From positions 1,798,001-1,862,000 of the forward strand of contig OZ251578.1 of NCBI GenBank assembly GCA_965243835.1: a DNA stretch of 64,000 nt. Reading direction: 5' to 3'. The notes beneath the pieces were generated by a model. The model had not been told where the DNA came from. It saw only the letters and a list, made by a program, of their open reading frames with translations, and did not search any database. The translations under genes were made by a program, and so were the position numbers. Below, piece after piece: positions 17,415 through 26,045 of the stretch (positions are counted from its first letter, which is position 1; each line of letters starts with the position of its first letter). Source of the stretch: G965202665 sp965243835. Its GTDB lineage: Bacteria > Actinomycetota > Acidimicrobiia > Spongiisociales > Spongiisociaceae.

Positions 17415-18041
17415 TTAGAGCGGAAAGGTTTCCAGCCTCTGGTAGCGGGCCGGTTTTCCGCCCAGGAAACTGCGGTACAGCGCCACCTCGGTCACCGCTA
17501 TTTTCACTCCTAAGCGGGCGGAGGAGGAGCCGGCCGGATCGTCCCGGCCGCCAGCCCCCGCCGGACGCAGGTCCACGGGCGGGCGGAAGCGGGCCAGGGT
17601 GAGATGGGGATGGAAGGGACGCTCCTCCGGGGGGAGGCCGGCCGACCGCGCCGCCTCCTCCGCCGCCGTCGCCAAGCGCGCCAGGCCGTCCCGTCCGCGG
17701 GCCACTCCCAGCCAGGCCGTCGTCGCCCGGGACGGTTTCGGGAAAGCCCCCAACCCGCCCCACCGCATGTTAAAAGGAGCGGGGGTTTCGGCCCGGTCCA
17801 GGGCGGCGTCCAAGGCGGCGCACAGCCGTTCCAGAACCGGCCGCTCCACCTCCCCCGCGAACCGCAAAGTCAGGTGAAAGTTGCCGACCGGAACCGGGCG
17901 GGCCCGCCCCCGGCCGCCGTCGCCGGATGCGGAGGATTCCCCGGCCGGCAAACGGAGTTCCGAGCGCCACCGGTCGACGGCCAACTGCGTTTCATGGGGA
18001 ATAGGGACGGCGGCGAACACCCGAAACCGGGTTTCACCCAT
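17415..18041 (-). CDS. thpR: RNA 2',3'-cyclic 3'-phosphodiesterase (2H family)
   Basis: A 208-aa 2H phosphoesterase that opens 2',3'-cyclic phosphate ends of RNA. The two catalytic HxTx motifs are HLTL at 56-59 and 146-149. A glycine/serine-rich insertion at about 33-50 and one at about 155-170 lengthen it slightly against the usual 180-190 aa. Its start overlaps the end of cinA by 8 bp, an association common in actinobacteria. The in vivo substrate is not established for the family. Confidence 0.88.
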   Translation of the reverse strand: MGETRFRVFAAVPIPHETQLAVDRWRSELRLPAGESSASGDGGRGRARPVPVGNFHLTLRFAGEVERPVLERLCAALDAALDRAETPAPFNMRWGGLGAFPKPSRATTAWLGVARGRDGLARLATAAEEAARSAGLPPEERPFHPHLTLARFRPPVDLRPAGAGGRDDPAGSSSARLGVKIAVTEVALYRSFLGGKPARYQRLETFPL

Positions 18042-19287
18042 CGGACCTCCACCATTCCCCGATGAGGGCCAGGCGGGTCAGTTGCAGGGCGGCGGTGGTC
18101 GCGTACGCCCGCACCCGCTCCCGATCGCCGGGCAGCCGCAACATTTTGACCCGCGCCCCCTCCGGGGTGCGCACCGCGATGAAAACCTCCCCCGGCGGGC
18201 GCTCCAGGGGCTCCGGCCCGGCCGAACCGGTTACGGCCACCGCCGCCTCCGCCCCCAGCAGGCGGGCCGCCCCCTCCGCCATGGCCCGGGCGGTTTCGGC
18301 GCTGACCGCCCCGTGTTCCTCCAACAGGGCGGCGGGCACCCCCAGCGCCCCCGTTTTCACCTGCGGGTGGTAGGCGACCGCCCCGCCCCGGAAGACCGCC
18401 GACGCCCCCGGAACCATGCTCAGCCGGGCGGCCACCATCCCCGCCGTCATGGACTCGGCGGCCCCGATCGTCCATCCCCGCCGGGCCGACTCCTCCAGGA
18501 TGACGCCCTCGATGGTCTGCTCGTCGGCGGCGAACACGGAGGAACCCAACCTGCGCCGCACTTCGTCTTCCACCGGGGCGATCATGGCCCGGGCCCGCTC
18601 CTCGTCGGGGGCTTTGGCGGAGATGCGCACCTTCACCTCCCCGGCGGAGGCCAGGTAGGCCAGGGACGGATTGACCTCCCGGTGGTAAATATCGTCCAGG
18701 ATTTCCGCCACCGCCGACTCGCCCCTCCCCCAGGTGCGCAACATCCGGCTCACCAACACTTCGCTTCCCCCCGACTCTTCGGCCAATACTCCCGCTGCGT
18801 GGTCTTCGAACATGCGGTGCATTTCGGCGGGCACTCCGGGCAGGACGATGATCAGCGCCCCCAGGCTCCGGAGGACCAGGCCGGGGGCGGTGCCCCGGGG
18901 GTTGGGCAGCAACCGCGCCCCCTGCGGATGCTCGGCCTGACGCAGGTTGTTTTCCGGCAAACTCAGCCCCCGCCTCCGCCAGCGGGACTGCAAGTCGGCG
19001 GCGTATTCCCGGTCGTAGGCCATTTCCAGTCCGGCGGCGGCGCAGACGGCCTCCCGGGTCACATCGTCGGGGGTGGGGCCCAGGCCGCCGGTGATCAGCA
19101 CCGCGTCGGCCCGGGCGGCGGCGGCGCAAATGGCCTCCGTCATCCGCTCCAGGTTGTCCCCCACCACCGTCTGATAGTGGGCGTCGTGCCCCAACTCGGC
19201 CAACCGGGCCCCCAGGTAGGCGCAGTTGGTGTTGACGGTCTGCCCCAGCAGCAACTCGGTTCCCACCGCCACGATTTCCACGATCAT
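18034..19287 (-). CDS. cinA: CinA-family protein (NMN deamidase / competence-damage protein)
   Basis: A 417-aa two-domain CinA. The N-terminal MoaB/MogA-like domain (EIVAVGTELLLGQ; LITGGLGPTPDD; LPGVPAEM) is linked to ADP-ribose pyrophosphatase activity in homologues. The C-terminal CinA domain (IGAAESMTAGMVAARLS; AVTGSAGPE) corresponds to nicotinamide-nucleotide amidase. ATG at 19287 follows AAGGAG and gives the normal length; the open frame extends further upstream without homology. Coupled to thpR and upstream of recA, the classic actinobacterial arrangement. Confidence 0.93.
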   Translation of the reverse strand: MIVEIVAVGTELLLGQTVNTNCAYLGARLAELGHDAHYQTVVGDNLERMTEAICAAAARADAVLITGGLGPTPDDVTREAVCAAAGLEMAYDREYAADLQSRWRRRGLSLPENNLRQAEHPQGARLLPNPRGTAPGLVLRSLGALIIVLPGVPAEMHRMFEDHAAGVLAEESGGSEVLVSRMLRTWGRGESAVAEILDDIYHREVNPSLAYLASAGEVKVRISAKAPDEERARAMIAPVEDEVRRRLGSSVFAADEQTIEGVILEESARRGWTIGAAESMTAGMVAARLSMVPGASAVFRGGAVAYHPQVKTGALGVPAALLEEHGAVSAETARAMAEGAARLLGAEAAVAVTGSAGPEPLERPPGEVFIAVRTPEGARVKMLRLPGDRERVRAYATTAALQLTRLALIGEWWRSDG

Positions 19288-19705
19288 CCGACGACTCCTT
19301 GCGGCTTGCGCCCGGCGTTTCCGGGCGGCGGCGGGCACGGCATCCGTCCGTCGCCGATTATCGTCGTCATCCGCCGGTGAAAGCGCGGCCCCGACCCGAC
19401 CCGCGTGTTTCCCGCGTCGCCGGTTTTGACCGGGACGCCCGCCGAATGCGAGACACAAATCTCCCCCGCCCCAACCCCGAGGATCGCCAATGAAGCAGAA
19501 GCCCCCAACGACCGCCTTTGCGCCCACCCGGCCGCCCCGTTGCCCGCCGTCACCGGAATCCTCCCCGCAACCCCGCGTACGCCAACCGCTTCGGTTGCGA
19601 ACGGCCGTTGCTCGTCCCCCCCGCCCGACTCCGCGGACCCCCGACGGGAGCGACCGCCCCGGAACATCCGCCCCTGCGCCCGCCCGACCGCCGCCTCCCC
19701 CGCCG
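19288..19705. other. 418-bp gap between rimO and cinA
   Basis: No gene is supported on either strand, although open frames abound because of the GC content. In many actinobacteria pgsA lies at this spot; no PgsA motif (such as DGxxARxxG...DPxADK) was found in any frame. The right part contains palindromic CCGTTGC/GCGAACGG sequences like those near 9.0 kb. The leftward end holds the cinA ribosome-binding site. Confidence 0.45.
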
Positions 19706-21160
19706 TCACCGTAGAACCTCCTGCGGCCCGCGCGCGCCGACGGTTCCGTTGCGAACGGGGGCGTCTCCGTTGGGGGAGGAACCGGAAACGGACAGCACCC
19801 GGGCCGCCTGATCGGTTTCGTAGGAGCCGGTGATCTCCGCCCGCACCCACTCCCCCGGCCGCCCCCGGTCCAGGCAGATCAAGCCGTCGATGTCGGGGGC
19901 CTGCCGGTGGGAGCGCCCCACCGGGGTTCCGTCCTCCACCTGATCCACCAGCACTTCGTGGATTTGCCCCACCCCGGCCGCGTTGCGGTCGGCGGTGATC
20001 CGGTCCTGAACGGCGGACAGCTCCCGGATGCGGGCCGCGGTTTCCCGCGCATCCGCCCGGCCTTCCATGGCGACGGCGGCGGTGCCCGACTCGGGGGAGT
20101 AGGGGAAAAACCCGGCCCAGTCCAGGCGGGCTTCGGCCAGGAAATCGGCCAACTCCTCCACATCGGCCGGGGTTTCCCCCGGAAAACCGACGATGAAAGA
20201 GGAACGCAGGGCGGCGTCGGGGGCGGCCTCCCGGATGCGGCCGATCAGTTTCAGATGGCTGTCGAAACTCCCCGGGCGGCGCATAGCGCGCAACAGGGGG
20301 CGGGAGGCGTGCTGCAGGCTCAAGTCGAAGTAGGGGGCGATGACCGGGCTGTCGGCCATCTCCTCGATCAGGGCGGGCCGGATTTCGGTCGGATACAGGT
20401 AAAGGAGGCGCAGGCGGCGCAGGCCGTCCGCATCGCCGATGAACCGGAGCAGGTCCACGATGGTATGGCCGGGGCGGGAGGAGGCGGTCAGGTCGCGCCC
20501 GTAGGCGGCCAGGTCCTGGGCGACCAGCACGATCTCGGACGCTCCCCCCTCCCCCAAAGCGGAGATTTCGTTGCGGATGTCGATGGGGCGGCGGGAGCGT
20601 TGCGGGCCCCGGATGAGGGGAATGGCGCAGAAGGCGCAGGTTTTGTCGCACCCTTCGGCTATTTTCACATAGGCGTAGGGCAGGGCCGGGGCGGGGCGGT
20701 GCGTCATTTCCAGAATGTCCATTTTGGGGCGGCGGGGGCCGAGGCGCACCGGGGTCCAGTCGGTCAGGTCGTCCAGCAGGCCGACCATTTCCCCGTAGCG
20801 GTCCAGGCCGATTACCGCGTCCGCCTCCTCCGCCAGGGCCTCCTCCAGTTCCGCCCCGTAACGCTGGGCCATGCATCCCATCACCACCAAGCGGGCCGAG
20901 TCTGCTTTGGCGGCGTGGGCGTCCAGGATGGTTTCCACGGACTCTTGGCGGGCGGCTTCGATGAAGGCGCAGGTGTTGATCATCACCACGTCGGCGCTTT
21001 CCAGGTCGGCCCCGGTGCGGTAGCCGGATCCGGCCAGCAGGGCGGTCACCTTGTCGGTGTCCACCTGGTTTTTGGGGCACCCCAGGGTGGTGATGTGCAC
21101 CCGGGGGGCGCGTCCGGTTCCGGTTTCCGTTGCGACGGCGGGGGCGGGGGCGGAGGGCAT
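19706..21160 (-). CDS. rimO: Ribosomal protein uS12 methylthiotransferase RimO
   Basis: A radical-SAM methylthiotransferase that adds a methylthio group to an aspartate of ribosomal protein S12. Numbered from an upstream in-frame TTG at 21202, the N-terminal cluster cysteines are 42, 78 and 110 (TLGCPKN; INTCAF; VMGCMAQ), and the radical-SAM CxxxCxxC is CDKTCAFC (185-192). The C-terminal TRAM domain (IHEVLVDQVEDG...GLICLD) is present. ATG at 21160 is preferred: TAGACT lies six bases upstream and would give a leaderless mRNA; an ATG at 21190 is also possible. The order GCPKN...YPT favours RimO over MiaB. Confidence 0.9.
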   Translation of the reverse strand: MPSAPAPAVATETGTGRAPRVHITTLGCPKNQVDTDKVTALLAGSGYRTGADLESADVVMINTCAFIEAARQESVETILDAHAAKADSARLVVMGCMAQRYGAELEEALAEEADAVIGLDRYGEMVGLLDDLTDWTPVRLGPRRPKMDILEMTHRPAPALPYAYVKIAEGCDKTCAFCAIPLIRGPQRSRRPIDIRNEISALGEGGASEIVLVAQDLAAYGRDLTASSRPGHTIVDLLRFIGDADGLRRLRLLYLYPTEIRPALIEEMADSPVIAPYFDLSLQHASRPLLRAMRRPGSFDSHLKLIGRIREAAPDAALRSSFIVGFPGETPADVEELADFLAEARLDWAGFFPYSPESGTAAVAMEGRADARETAARIRELSAVQDRITADRNAAGVGQIHEVLVDQVEDGTPVGRSHRQAPDIDGLICLDRGRPGEWVRAEITGSYETDQAARVLSVSGSSPNGDAPVRNGTVGARGPQEVLR

Positions 21161-21262
21161 ATCGGTCAGTCTAAAAGGGACAGCGGACATTATGGGACGC
21201 AACGGCGGCGGCGCGGCGATCGGCGGCTTCCCGCATCCTTTGTCTCGTTATATCCCGCGTCC

Positions 21263-22321
21263 TTATATCTCGGGGAAAAAGTAGCGGCGGATGACGTCCA
21301 AGCGGTCGTCGAAGCCGTCGGGGTGCAGATACCAGAGGGTGGCGGCCAAGGTGGACAGCATCGGGTTGCCGTCCTGGGGGGTGAAGCAGAATCCGACCAC
21401 CCGCCTGCCTTCCCGCACGGTCAGGGTTTCCACCGGCACCACCGTCTGGCTGAGGATGCGCCCGTAGTAGCCGTGGTCGCGCCCGAAGGAGAAGATGCGT
21501 CCGGCGGAGCGTTTGTAGGTGAGGGCCACCCGGGGGTTGGCGGTCAGCCTGCTCACCGCCTGCTCGACGGTGATGTCGTGGTCCAGGCGAATGTCGAAGT
21601 GGAGGGTGTGCATGTATTGGCTGTTGATTTTGAGGGCGGAGGAGAACAGGTTCAGGTCGTGGCCCAGGGTTTGGAAAAGGTGATGGGCGTCGCGGGCGTG
21701 ATGGGTGCCGAACCGGTCCTGCTTGTGGGTTTCCACGGTGGGGCCGGGCACGAACCCGCCGTCCTGGCTGATGTCGTTGGCCCGCCGGATGCACAAGAAG
21801 GAACCGTTGACGACGCGGGAGCCTCCGTCCGGGTCGAAGCCGAGGGTTTTGAGAAGGACGGCGATGTTGTGGGTGTTGCAGGACACGATGTGGATGAAGC
21901 GGTCCCGACGGCGCTCCAAGGCCTGGTCGTTGATGCCCCGGGCGTACATCTTCCCGAACCCGAATTCGGAACCCTGGGCGAGAAAGCCGAGCACGCCGGG
22001 GGCGTTCCCGTAGTGCAGTTCCTTGTTTTCGTTGCCGGAGGGGGTGCAGTCGATGACCACCGAGGCCCGCTCCAGGGCTTCCCGGGTTTCATACCGGGCG
22101 CGGTGGCCCAGCTCCGCGAATCCGGCCCAGCGGTCGGCGTCCACCGCCAGGCGCGCCCCCCGCCGCACCAGGTCGTTGACCTTGCCCCGCTCGTCCCGGA
22201 GCGGCGTGCGCTTGTGAAAGGTCACCTCGTCGATCCCGAACGTCCGCTGATGATCCGCCAAGAGCCCGATCAACGGCTCCCCGATCGTCCCGGTCCCGAT
22301 AACGTGAACAATATTTGCCAT
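21263..22321 (-). CDS. Type II (archaeal-like) glyceraldehyde-3-phosphate dehydrogenase-related protein
   Basis: A 352-aa NAD(P)-binding protein. The Rossmann start IVHVIGTGTIGEPLI is at 4-18, DCTPSG (91-96) matches the archaeal GAPDH nucleotide region, and SCNT (147-150) gives the expected catalytic Cys148. Archaeal-type GAPDH forms 1,3-bisphosphoglycerate or the reverse. Some conserved positions differ (SCNTHN rather than SCNTTG), and HHARDAH and SQYMHTLHFDIRL are not diagnostic to me, so substrate and direction are uncertain. It is divergent from the defence operon with 69 bp between starts. It interrupts the usual rimO-ftsK neighbourhood. Confidence 0.65.
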   Translation of the reverse strand: MANIVHVIGTGTIGEPLIGLLADHQRTFGIDEVTFHKRTPLRDERGKVNDLVRRGARLAVDADRWAGFAELGHRARYETREALERASVVIDCTPSGNENKELHYGNAPGVLGFLAQGSEFGFGKMYARGINDQALERRRDRFIHIVSCNTHNIAVLLKTLGFDPDGGSRVVNGSFLCIRRANDISQDGGFVPGPTVETHKQDRFGTHHARDAHHLFQTLGHDLNLFSSALKINSQYMHTLHFDIRLDHDITVEQAVSRLTANPRVALTYKRSAGRIFSFGRDHGYYGRILSQTVVPVETLTVREGRRVVGFCFTPQDGNPMLSTLAATLWYLHPDGFDDRLDVIRRYFFPEI

Positions 22322-22377
22322 GGCCCCAATCTACCCTTTGGCGGGACCGCGCCGTCGGAAAACGTCACTTGGCCCCG

Positions 22378-22383
22378 CTACAA
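22378..22383 (+). promoter_or_regulatory. -10 box (TACAAT) of the defence operon
   Basis: TACAAT lies seven bases before the ATG at 22391, so transcription should begin at or next to the start codon and give a leaderless mRNA. The -35 region is weak. Confidence 0.5.
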
Positions 22384-22390
22384 TGGCCGT

Positions 22391-22669
22391 ATGAACCGTG
22401 CAACCGATGCCAAACCGATGACGGTAGGCGACCTGGTGCGGGAACTGTCCCGCTACCCGGACGACCTGCGCGTAATGGTGAGCGGCTACGAGGACGGCTT
22501 CGACGACTTGGAGCCCGGCCTGCTCTCCGTGCGGGACGTAGCCCTCGATCGACACCCGGAGTGGTTCTACGGCCGACACGACACCCCCCTCCCGGAAGAC
22601 GCGGAGGACGTCGCGACCGTGCCCGCCCTTCTCATCCACCGCCCCAACAAAACAGACGACCTGCCATGA
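22391..22669 (+). CDS. 92-aa conserved small protein partnered with an ATPase
   Basis: A 92-aa acidic protein. After a short lead it reads MTVGDLVRELSRYPDDLRVMV, then a characteristic SGYEDGFDDLEPG, and a Pro/Asp-rich end. From memory this resembles a family of small proteins encoded directly before COG4637-type ATPases in diverse bacteria; the function is unknown. Its stop overlaps the ATPase start as ATGA, so the two are translated together and probably act together. It is the first gene of a six-gene operon that continues into type I restriction-modification genes. Confidence 0.7.
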   Translation: MNRATDAKPMTVGDLVRELSRYPDDLRVMVSGYEDGFDDLEPGLLSVRDVALDRHPEWFYGRHDTPLPEDAEDVATVPALLIHRPNKTDDLP

Positions 22670-23853
22670 CCTTCCTCCGCAAGGTCCGTCTGGAAAACCT
22701 GCTTTCCTTCGGCCCCGCCGGCCAGGAACTGGATCTGGGCCCGCTGAACGTGCTGATCGGCCGCAACGGCTCCGGCAAATCCAACCTGCCCGCCGCCCTG
22801 GGCATATTGGCCGCCGCCCCGCGCAACCTGCCGACGCCCATCCGCGCCGCAGGGGGAACGAGCGAATGGCTTTGGAAAGGGGCCGACCAGCCGCCCGTTG
22901 CGACCGTGGAGGCGACGGTTGAGTACCCGGAGGGCGCTTCCCCCCTCATATATCGACTTTCTTTCACCGCCAAAGGGCACCGGTTCACTTTGGTAGACGA
23001 AGCCATCGAAAACGCCAACCCGTCCTCCGGCGAAAGCTCGCCTTCCTTCTATTATCGTTATCAGGGAGGCCAACCGATTTTGAACGTAAGAACCGAAGAA
23101 GGGTTTTGGCGGGAAAAAACCGTTGACCCTGAATATATGAACAGCGAAACCTCGGTCCTTCGCAATTATATAGACCCCTTACATTACCCGCAAATAACAT
23201 ATCTAGGTGAACGGTTTCCAAAAATACTCATATACCCACAGTGGAGCTTTAGTCATTACTCGCCGCCTCGTCAACCCGCCTCAACTGACTCGCTTCCCTA
23301 TGTATTGCTAGATGATGCTTCGAACCTCGCTTTGGTGATGAACAACTTGCTTAATAAGCCTACAATTCGAAGGGAAATACTTGAGAAAGTCAGGAATTTT
23401 GATCCTGACATTGAAGACATTGTAACCAATGTCGATGGTCGCAGTGTACAGATATATACTCATGAAAAAGGTTTAAACCATCCAATATCGGCTATGCATT
23501 TTGGGGATGGGCTCCTCCAATACTTATGCCTGTTGGCTGTCCTTTATAAACCTGAATCTCCGCCTCTTATCTGTCTTTCCGAACCGGAATCCAACCTGCA
23601 CCCAGATATAATACCGGATGTAGCAAAACTTCTGTTAGAGGCTTCCTCACGAAGCCAAATTATCATAACCACTCAATCCGATATTATGGTAGATGCCCTA
23701 ACGGAAACACCCGAATCCATAGTGGTATGTGAAAAATACGATAACTGCACCCAACTACATCGCCTGAGTAGAGAACAGTTGCAACCTTGGCTAGATGAAT
23801 ACAGACTAGGTGATTTGTGGATATCCGGTCAAATAGGCGGCAACCGATGGTGA
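22666..23853 (+). CDS. COG4637-like AAA_21 ATPase with degenerate C-terminal motifs
   Basis: A 395-aa SMC/ABC-like ATPase. Walker A GRNGSGKS is at 32-39, followed by family blocks EWLWKG, YYRYQGG, YLGERFPKI and the terminal LWISGQIGGNRW. The C-terminal ATPase motifs look altered against the family pattern I remember: the signature reads FGDGLLQ (SDGT expected), Walker B reads ICLSEPE (an acid expected where Ser is) and the switch reads TTQSD (TTHSD expected). The first 145 codons are GC-rich and the rest clearly AT-rich, so the gene may be a recombinant. No TOPRIM domain, so not an OLD nuclease. It overlaps hsdM (ATGGTGA). Confidence 0.83.
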   Translation: MTFLRKVRLENLLSFGPAGQELDLGPLNVLIGRNGSGKSNLPAALGILAAAPRNLPTPIRAAGGTSEWLWKGADQPPVATVEATVEYPEGASPLIYRLSFTAKGHRFTLVDEAIENANPSSGESSPSFYYRYQGGQPILNVRTEEGFWREKTVDPEYMNSETSVLRNYIDPLHYPQITYLGERFPKILIYPQWSFSHYSPPRQPASTDSLPYVLLDDASNLALVMNNLLNKPTIRREILEKVRNFDPDIEDIVTNVDGRSVQIYTHEKGLNHPISAMHFGDGLLQYLCLLAVLYKPESPPLICLSEPESNLHPDIIPDVAKLLLEASSRSQIIITTQSDIMVDALTETPESIVVCEKYDNCTQLHRLSREQLQPWLDEYRLGDLWISGQIGGNRW

Positions 23854-25423
23854 CCACCGGAAAGGAAACAGCAGTTCAAGGGGCTACGACTGGGTATGAG
23901 GCTGAGCTGTGGAAGATGGCGGACAGTCTGCGGGGGAGCATGGACGCCGCCGAGTACAAGCATGTGGTGTTGGGGCTGATCTTTCTCAAGTATGTTTCGG
24001 ACGCGTTCGAGGAACTACACGAACATCTGCAGGGAGTACCCGACGCCGACCCGGAGGACCCGGAGGAATACGTCGCCGAGAGTGTGTTCTGGGTGCCGAG
24101 CGAAGCGCGGTGGGGGCTCTTGCAAGCCGAGGCCAAGCAACCCGACATCGGGCAACTGGTAGATGAAGCGATGGACGCCATCGAACGGGACAACCCCGCC
24201 CTCAAGGATGTGTTGCCCAAAGAGTACGCCCGGCCCGCTTTGGACAAAACACGACTCGGCCAGCTGATTGACCTAATCAGCAACGTCAAAGTGGGCGACG
24301 CGGAGTCGCGTTCCAAGGATGTGCTGGGACGGGTCTACGAATATTTTCTGGCGCAGTTCGCCGGGGCGGAAGGCAAACGGGGCGGCGAGTTCTACACTCC
24401 GCGGTGCGTGGTGAAACTGCTGGTGGAAATGCTGGAACCCTACAACGGCCGAGTGTACGACCCGTGTTGTGGCTCATCGGGAATGTTCGTGCAGTCCATG
24501 GAGTTCATCCGCTCGCACGCCACCGGCAACGGGAACGGCGGCCTGGCGGGCGACATTTCCATCTTCGGTCAAGAGTCCAACTACACAACTTGGCGGATGG
24601 CGAAGATGAACCTGGCCATCCGGGGCATCAACGGCCAGATCGAAATCGGCGACACTTTCCACGATGACCGCCACCCCGACCTGAAAGCCGACTTCATCCT
24701 GGCCAACCCCCCGTTCAACATTTCCGACTGGGGCGGCGAACGACTGACCGACGATCAACGCTGGAAATACGGCATCCCACCCAAAAGCAACGCCAACTTC
24801 GCTTGGATGCAACACATAGTCCATCACTTGTCTCCGGGGGGGGGGGTGGGATCGTGCTTGCCAACGGGTCAATGTCGTCCCAGCAGTCCAACGAAGGCGA
24901 GATACGCAAAAATCTGCTAGAGGCCGATTTGGTGGACTGTATGGTGGCCCTGCCTGGCCAGCTGTTCTACTCCACCCAGATCCCCGCCTGCCTCTGGTTC
25001 CTGTCCCGCAACCGAGGTAACGGACCGTTTCGAGACCGCCGCGGCGAGGTGCTTTTCATAGACGCCCGCCGAATGGGCGTAATGCGAGACCGCACCCATC
25101 GCGAACTTACCAATGATGAGATAAGTCGCATCACCAACACCTACCATGCCTGGCGCGGCGAGACAGACGCAGACGAATTTGCCAATATCCCAGGCTTCTG
25201 CTATAGTGTACCCATAGAGGAGTTACGCAAACACGATTACGTGTTAACTCCTAGTCGCTACGTAGGAGTGGAGCCTGAAGAGGAGGAGGACGAGCCTTTC
25301 GAAGAAAAAATGACCCGACTAATCAGGCAATGGAATTATCAAACAAGCAAGGCCTTAGATACTAACAAGAAAATCACCAATAACTTAAAAAAGGTAGGAT
25401 TTACCACTGTAAGGGAACTCTAA
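23847..25423 (+). pseudogene. hsdM: Type I restriction-modification methyltransferase subunit HsdM, frameshifted in a G tract
   Basis: Two overlapping frames together encode a complete HsdM of about 525 aa, the adenine-N6 methyltransferase subunit. The first (23847-24920) holds the N-terminal helical domain (YEAELWKMADSLRGSMDAAEYKHVVLGLIFLKYVSD...), the SAM motif DPCCGSSGMF and the catalytic NPPFN. It then reads off frame after an 11-G run at 24836-24846. The second frame resumes with GIVLANGSMSS and runs to 25423 (LVDCMVALPGQLFYSTQIPACLWFL). Twelve G residues would restore PGGxxGIVLANGS exactly in register; nine would also restore the frame. Either phase-variable OFF state or a homopolymer sequencing error. 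Start ATG overlaps the ATPase stop. Confidence 0.88.
24836..24846 (+). repeat. Homopolymer tract of 11 G in hsdM
   Basis: Eleven consecutive G bases at the point where the hsdM frame breaks. Tracts of this length are prone to slipped-strand mispairing and also to sequencing error. It lies just after the NPPFN catalytic motif, so a frameshift here disables the methyltransferase. Confidence 0.9.
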
Positions 25424-25424
25424 A

Positions 25425-26045
25425 ATGGAATGGATATCTATGATTACTTCTTCTCTCATCGCGCTGTCCATCGCAGCTATTACTTGGTTTTTAGTATCTA
25501 GTATCGAAAAATCTAGAAGAGAGCGGGAGCGATTGCAAGATGAACGGAGGAATCTCTATATGCATATTCTAGAGCCTTATATTATTATATTTGATAATAT
25601 AAATGAACAAACTTCAGATAATGAAATGGACCAACAAACTGGAATACGAACCGAGCTACAAGAATCACTCGATATGATAATATCAACAAATTATCGCAGA
25701 AAAGCCTTTGAACTTGTTCTAATAGGATCTGATAAAACTATTTTATTTTATAATAAACTAATAGAAATAGGACACGCTCTAGACAATAATCGTAATTCTA
25801 TACAAAATATAAGCGAAACAATCGTCATCAAATTTGGCGAATTGCTTTTATCGATAAGAAAAGATTTAGTAGGCAAAAGAACTAAACTAAACGAAATAGA
25901 AATATTGAAAGGACACATAAAAGATATTAATATTCATATAGAAATATATAAGAAAAAATGGTCTATAATATACAAGATGCTTAGAAAACCTTCCTACGTA
26001 TTAAGACCCAGAAAAATAGTTAATGAAAACGAAAGAAACAAATGA
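25425..26045 (+). CDS. Small membrane-anchored coiled-coil protein inside the type I R-M operon
   Basis: A 206-aa protein not recognised as a known family. Residues about 6-24 form one transmembrane segment (MITSSLIALSIAAITWFLV), followed by a basic, heptad-like helix (SSIEKSRRERERLQDERRNL). The rest is predicted helical and rich in Ile, Asn and Lys. The DNA is AT-rich, unlike hsdR and the core genes. One base separates it from the hsdM stop, and it overlaps hsdS as ATGA, so it is a fixed part of the operon. A membrane-anchored accessory or effector role in defence is possible but unproven. Confidence 0.7.
   Translation: MEWISMITSSLIALSIAAITWFLVSSIEKSRRERERLQDERRNLYMHILEPYIIIFDNINEQTSDNEMDQQTGIRTELQESLDMIISTNYRRKAFELVLIGSDKTILFYNKLIEIGHALDNNRNSIQNISETIVIKFGELLLSIRKDLVGKRTKLNEIEILKGHIKDINIHIEIYKKKWSIIYKMLRKPSYVLRPRKIVNENERNK

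Noticed and set aside
19288..19705. Decayed pgsA between rimO and cinA
   Set aside because: The position suits pgsA but no CDP-alcohol phosphotransferase motif was found in any frame.
22315..22390. ATPase gene starting upstream at 22315
   Set aside because: The open frame begins before the 92-aa gene, but the protein family starts at the ATG at 22666, which overlaps the small gene's stop as ATGA.
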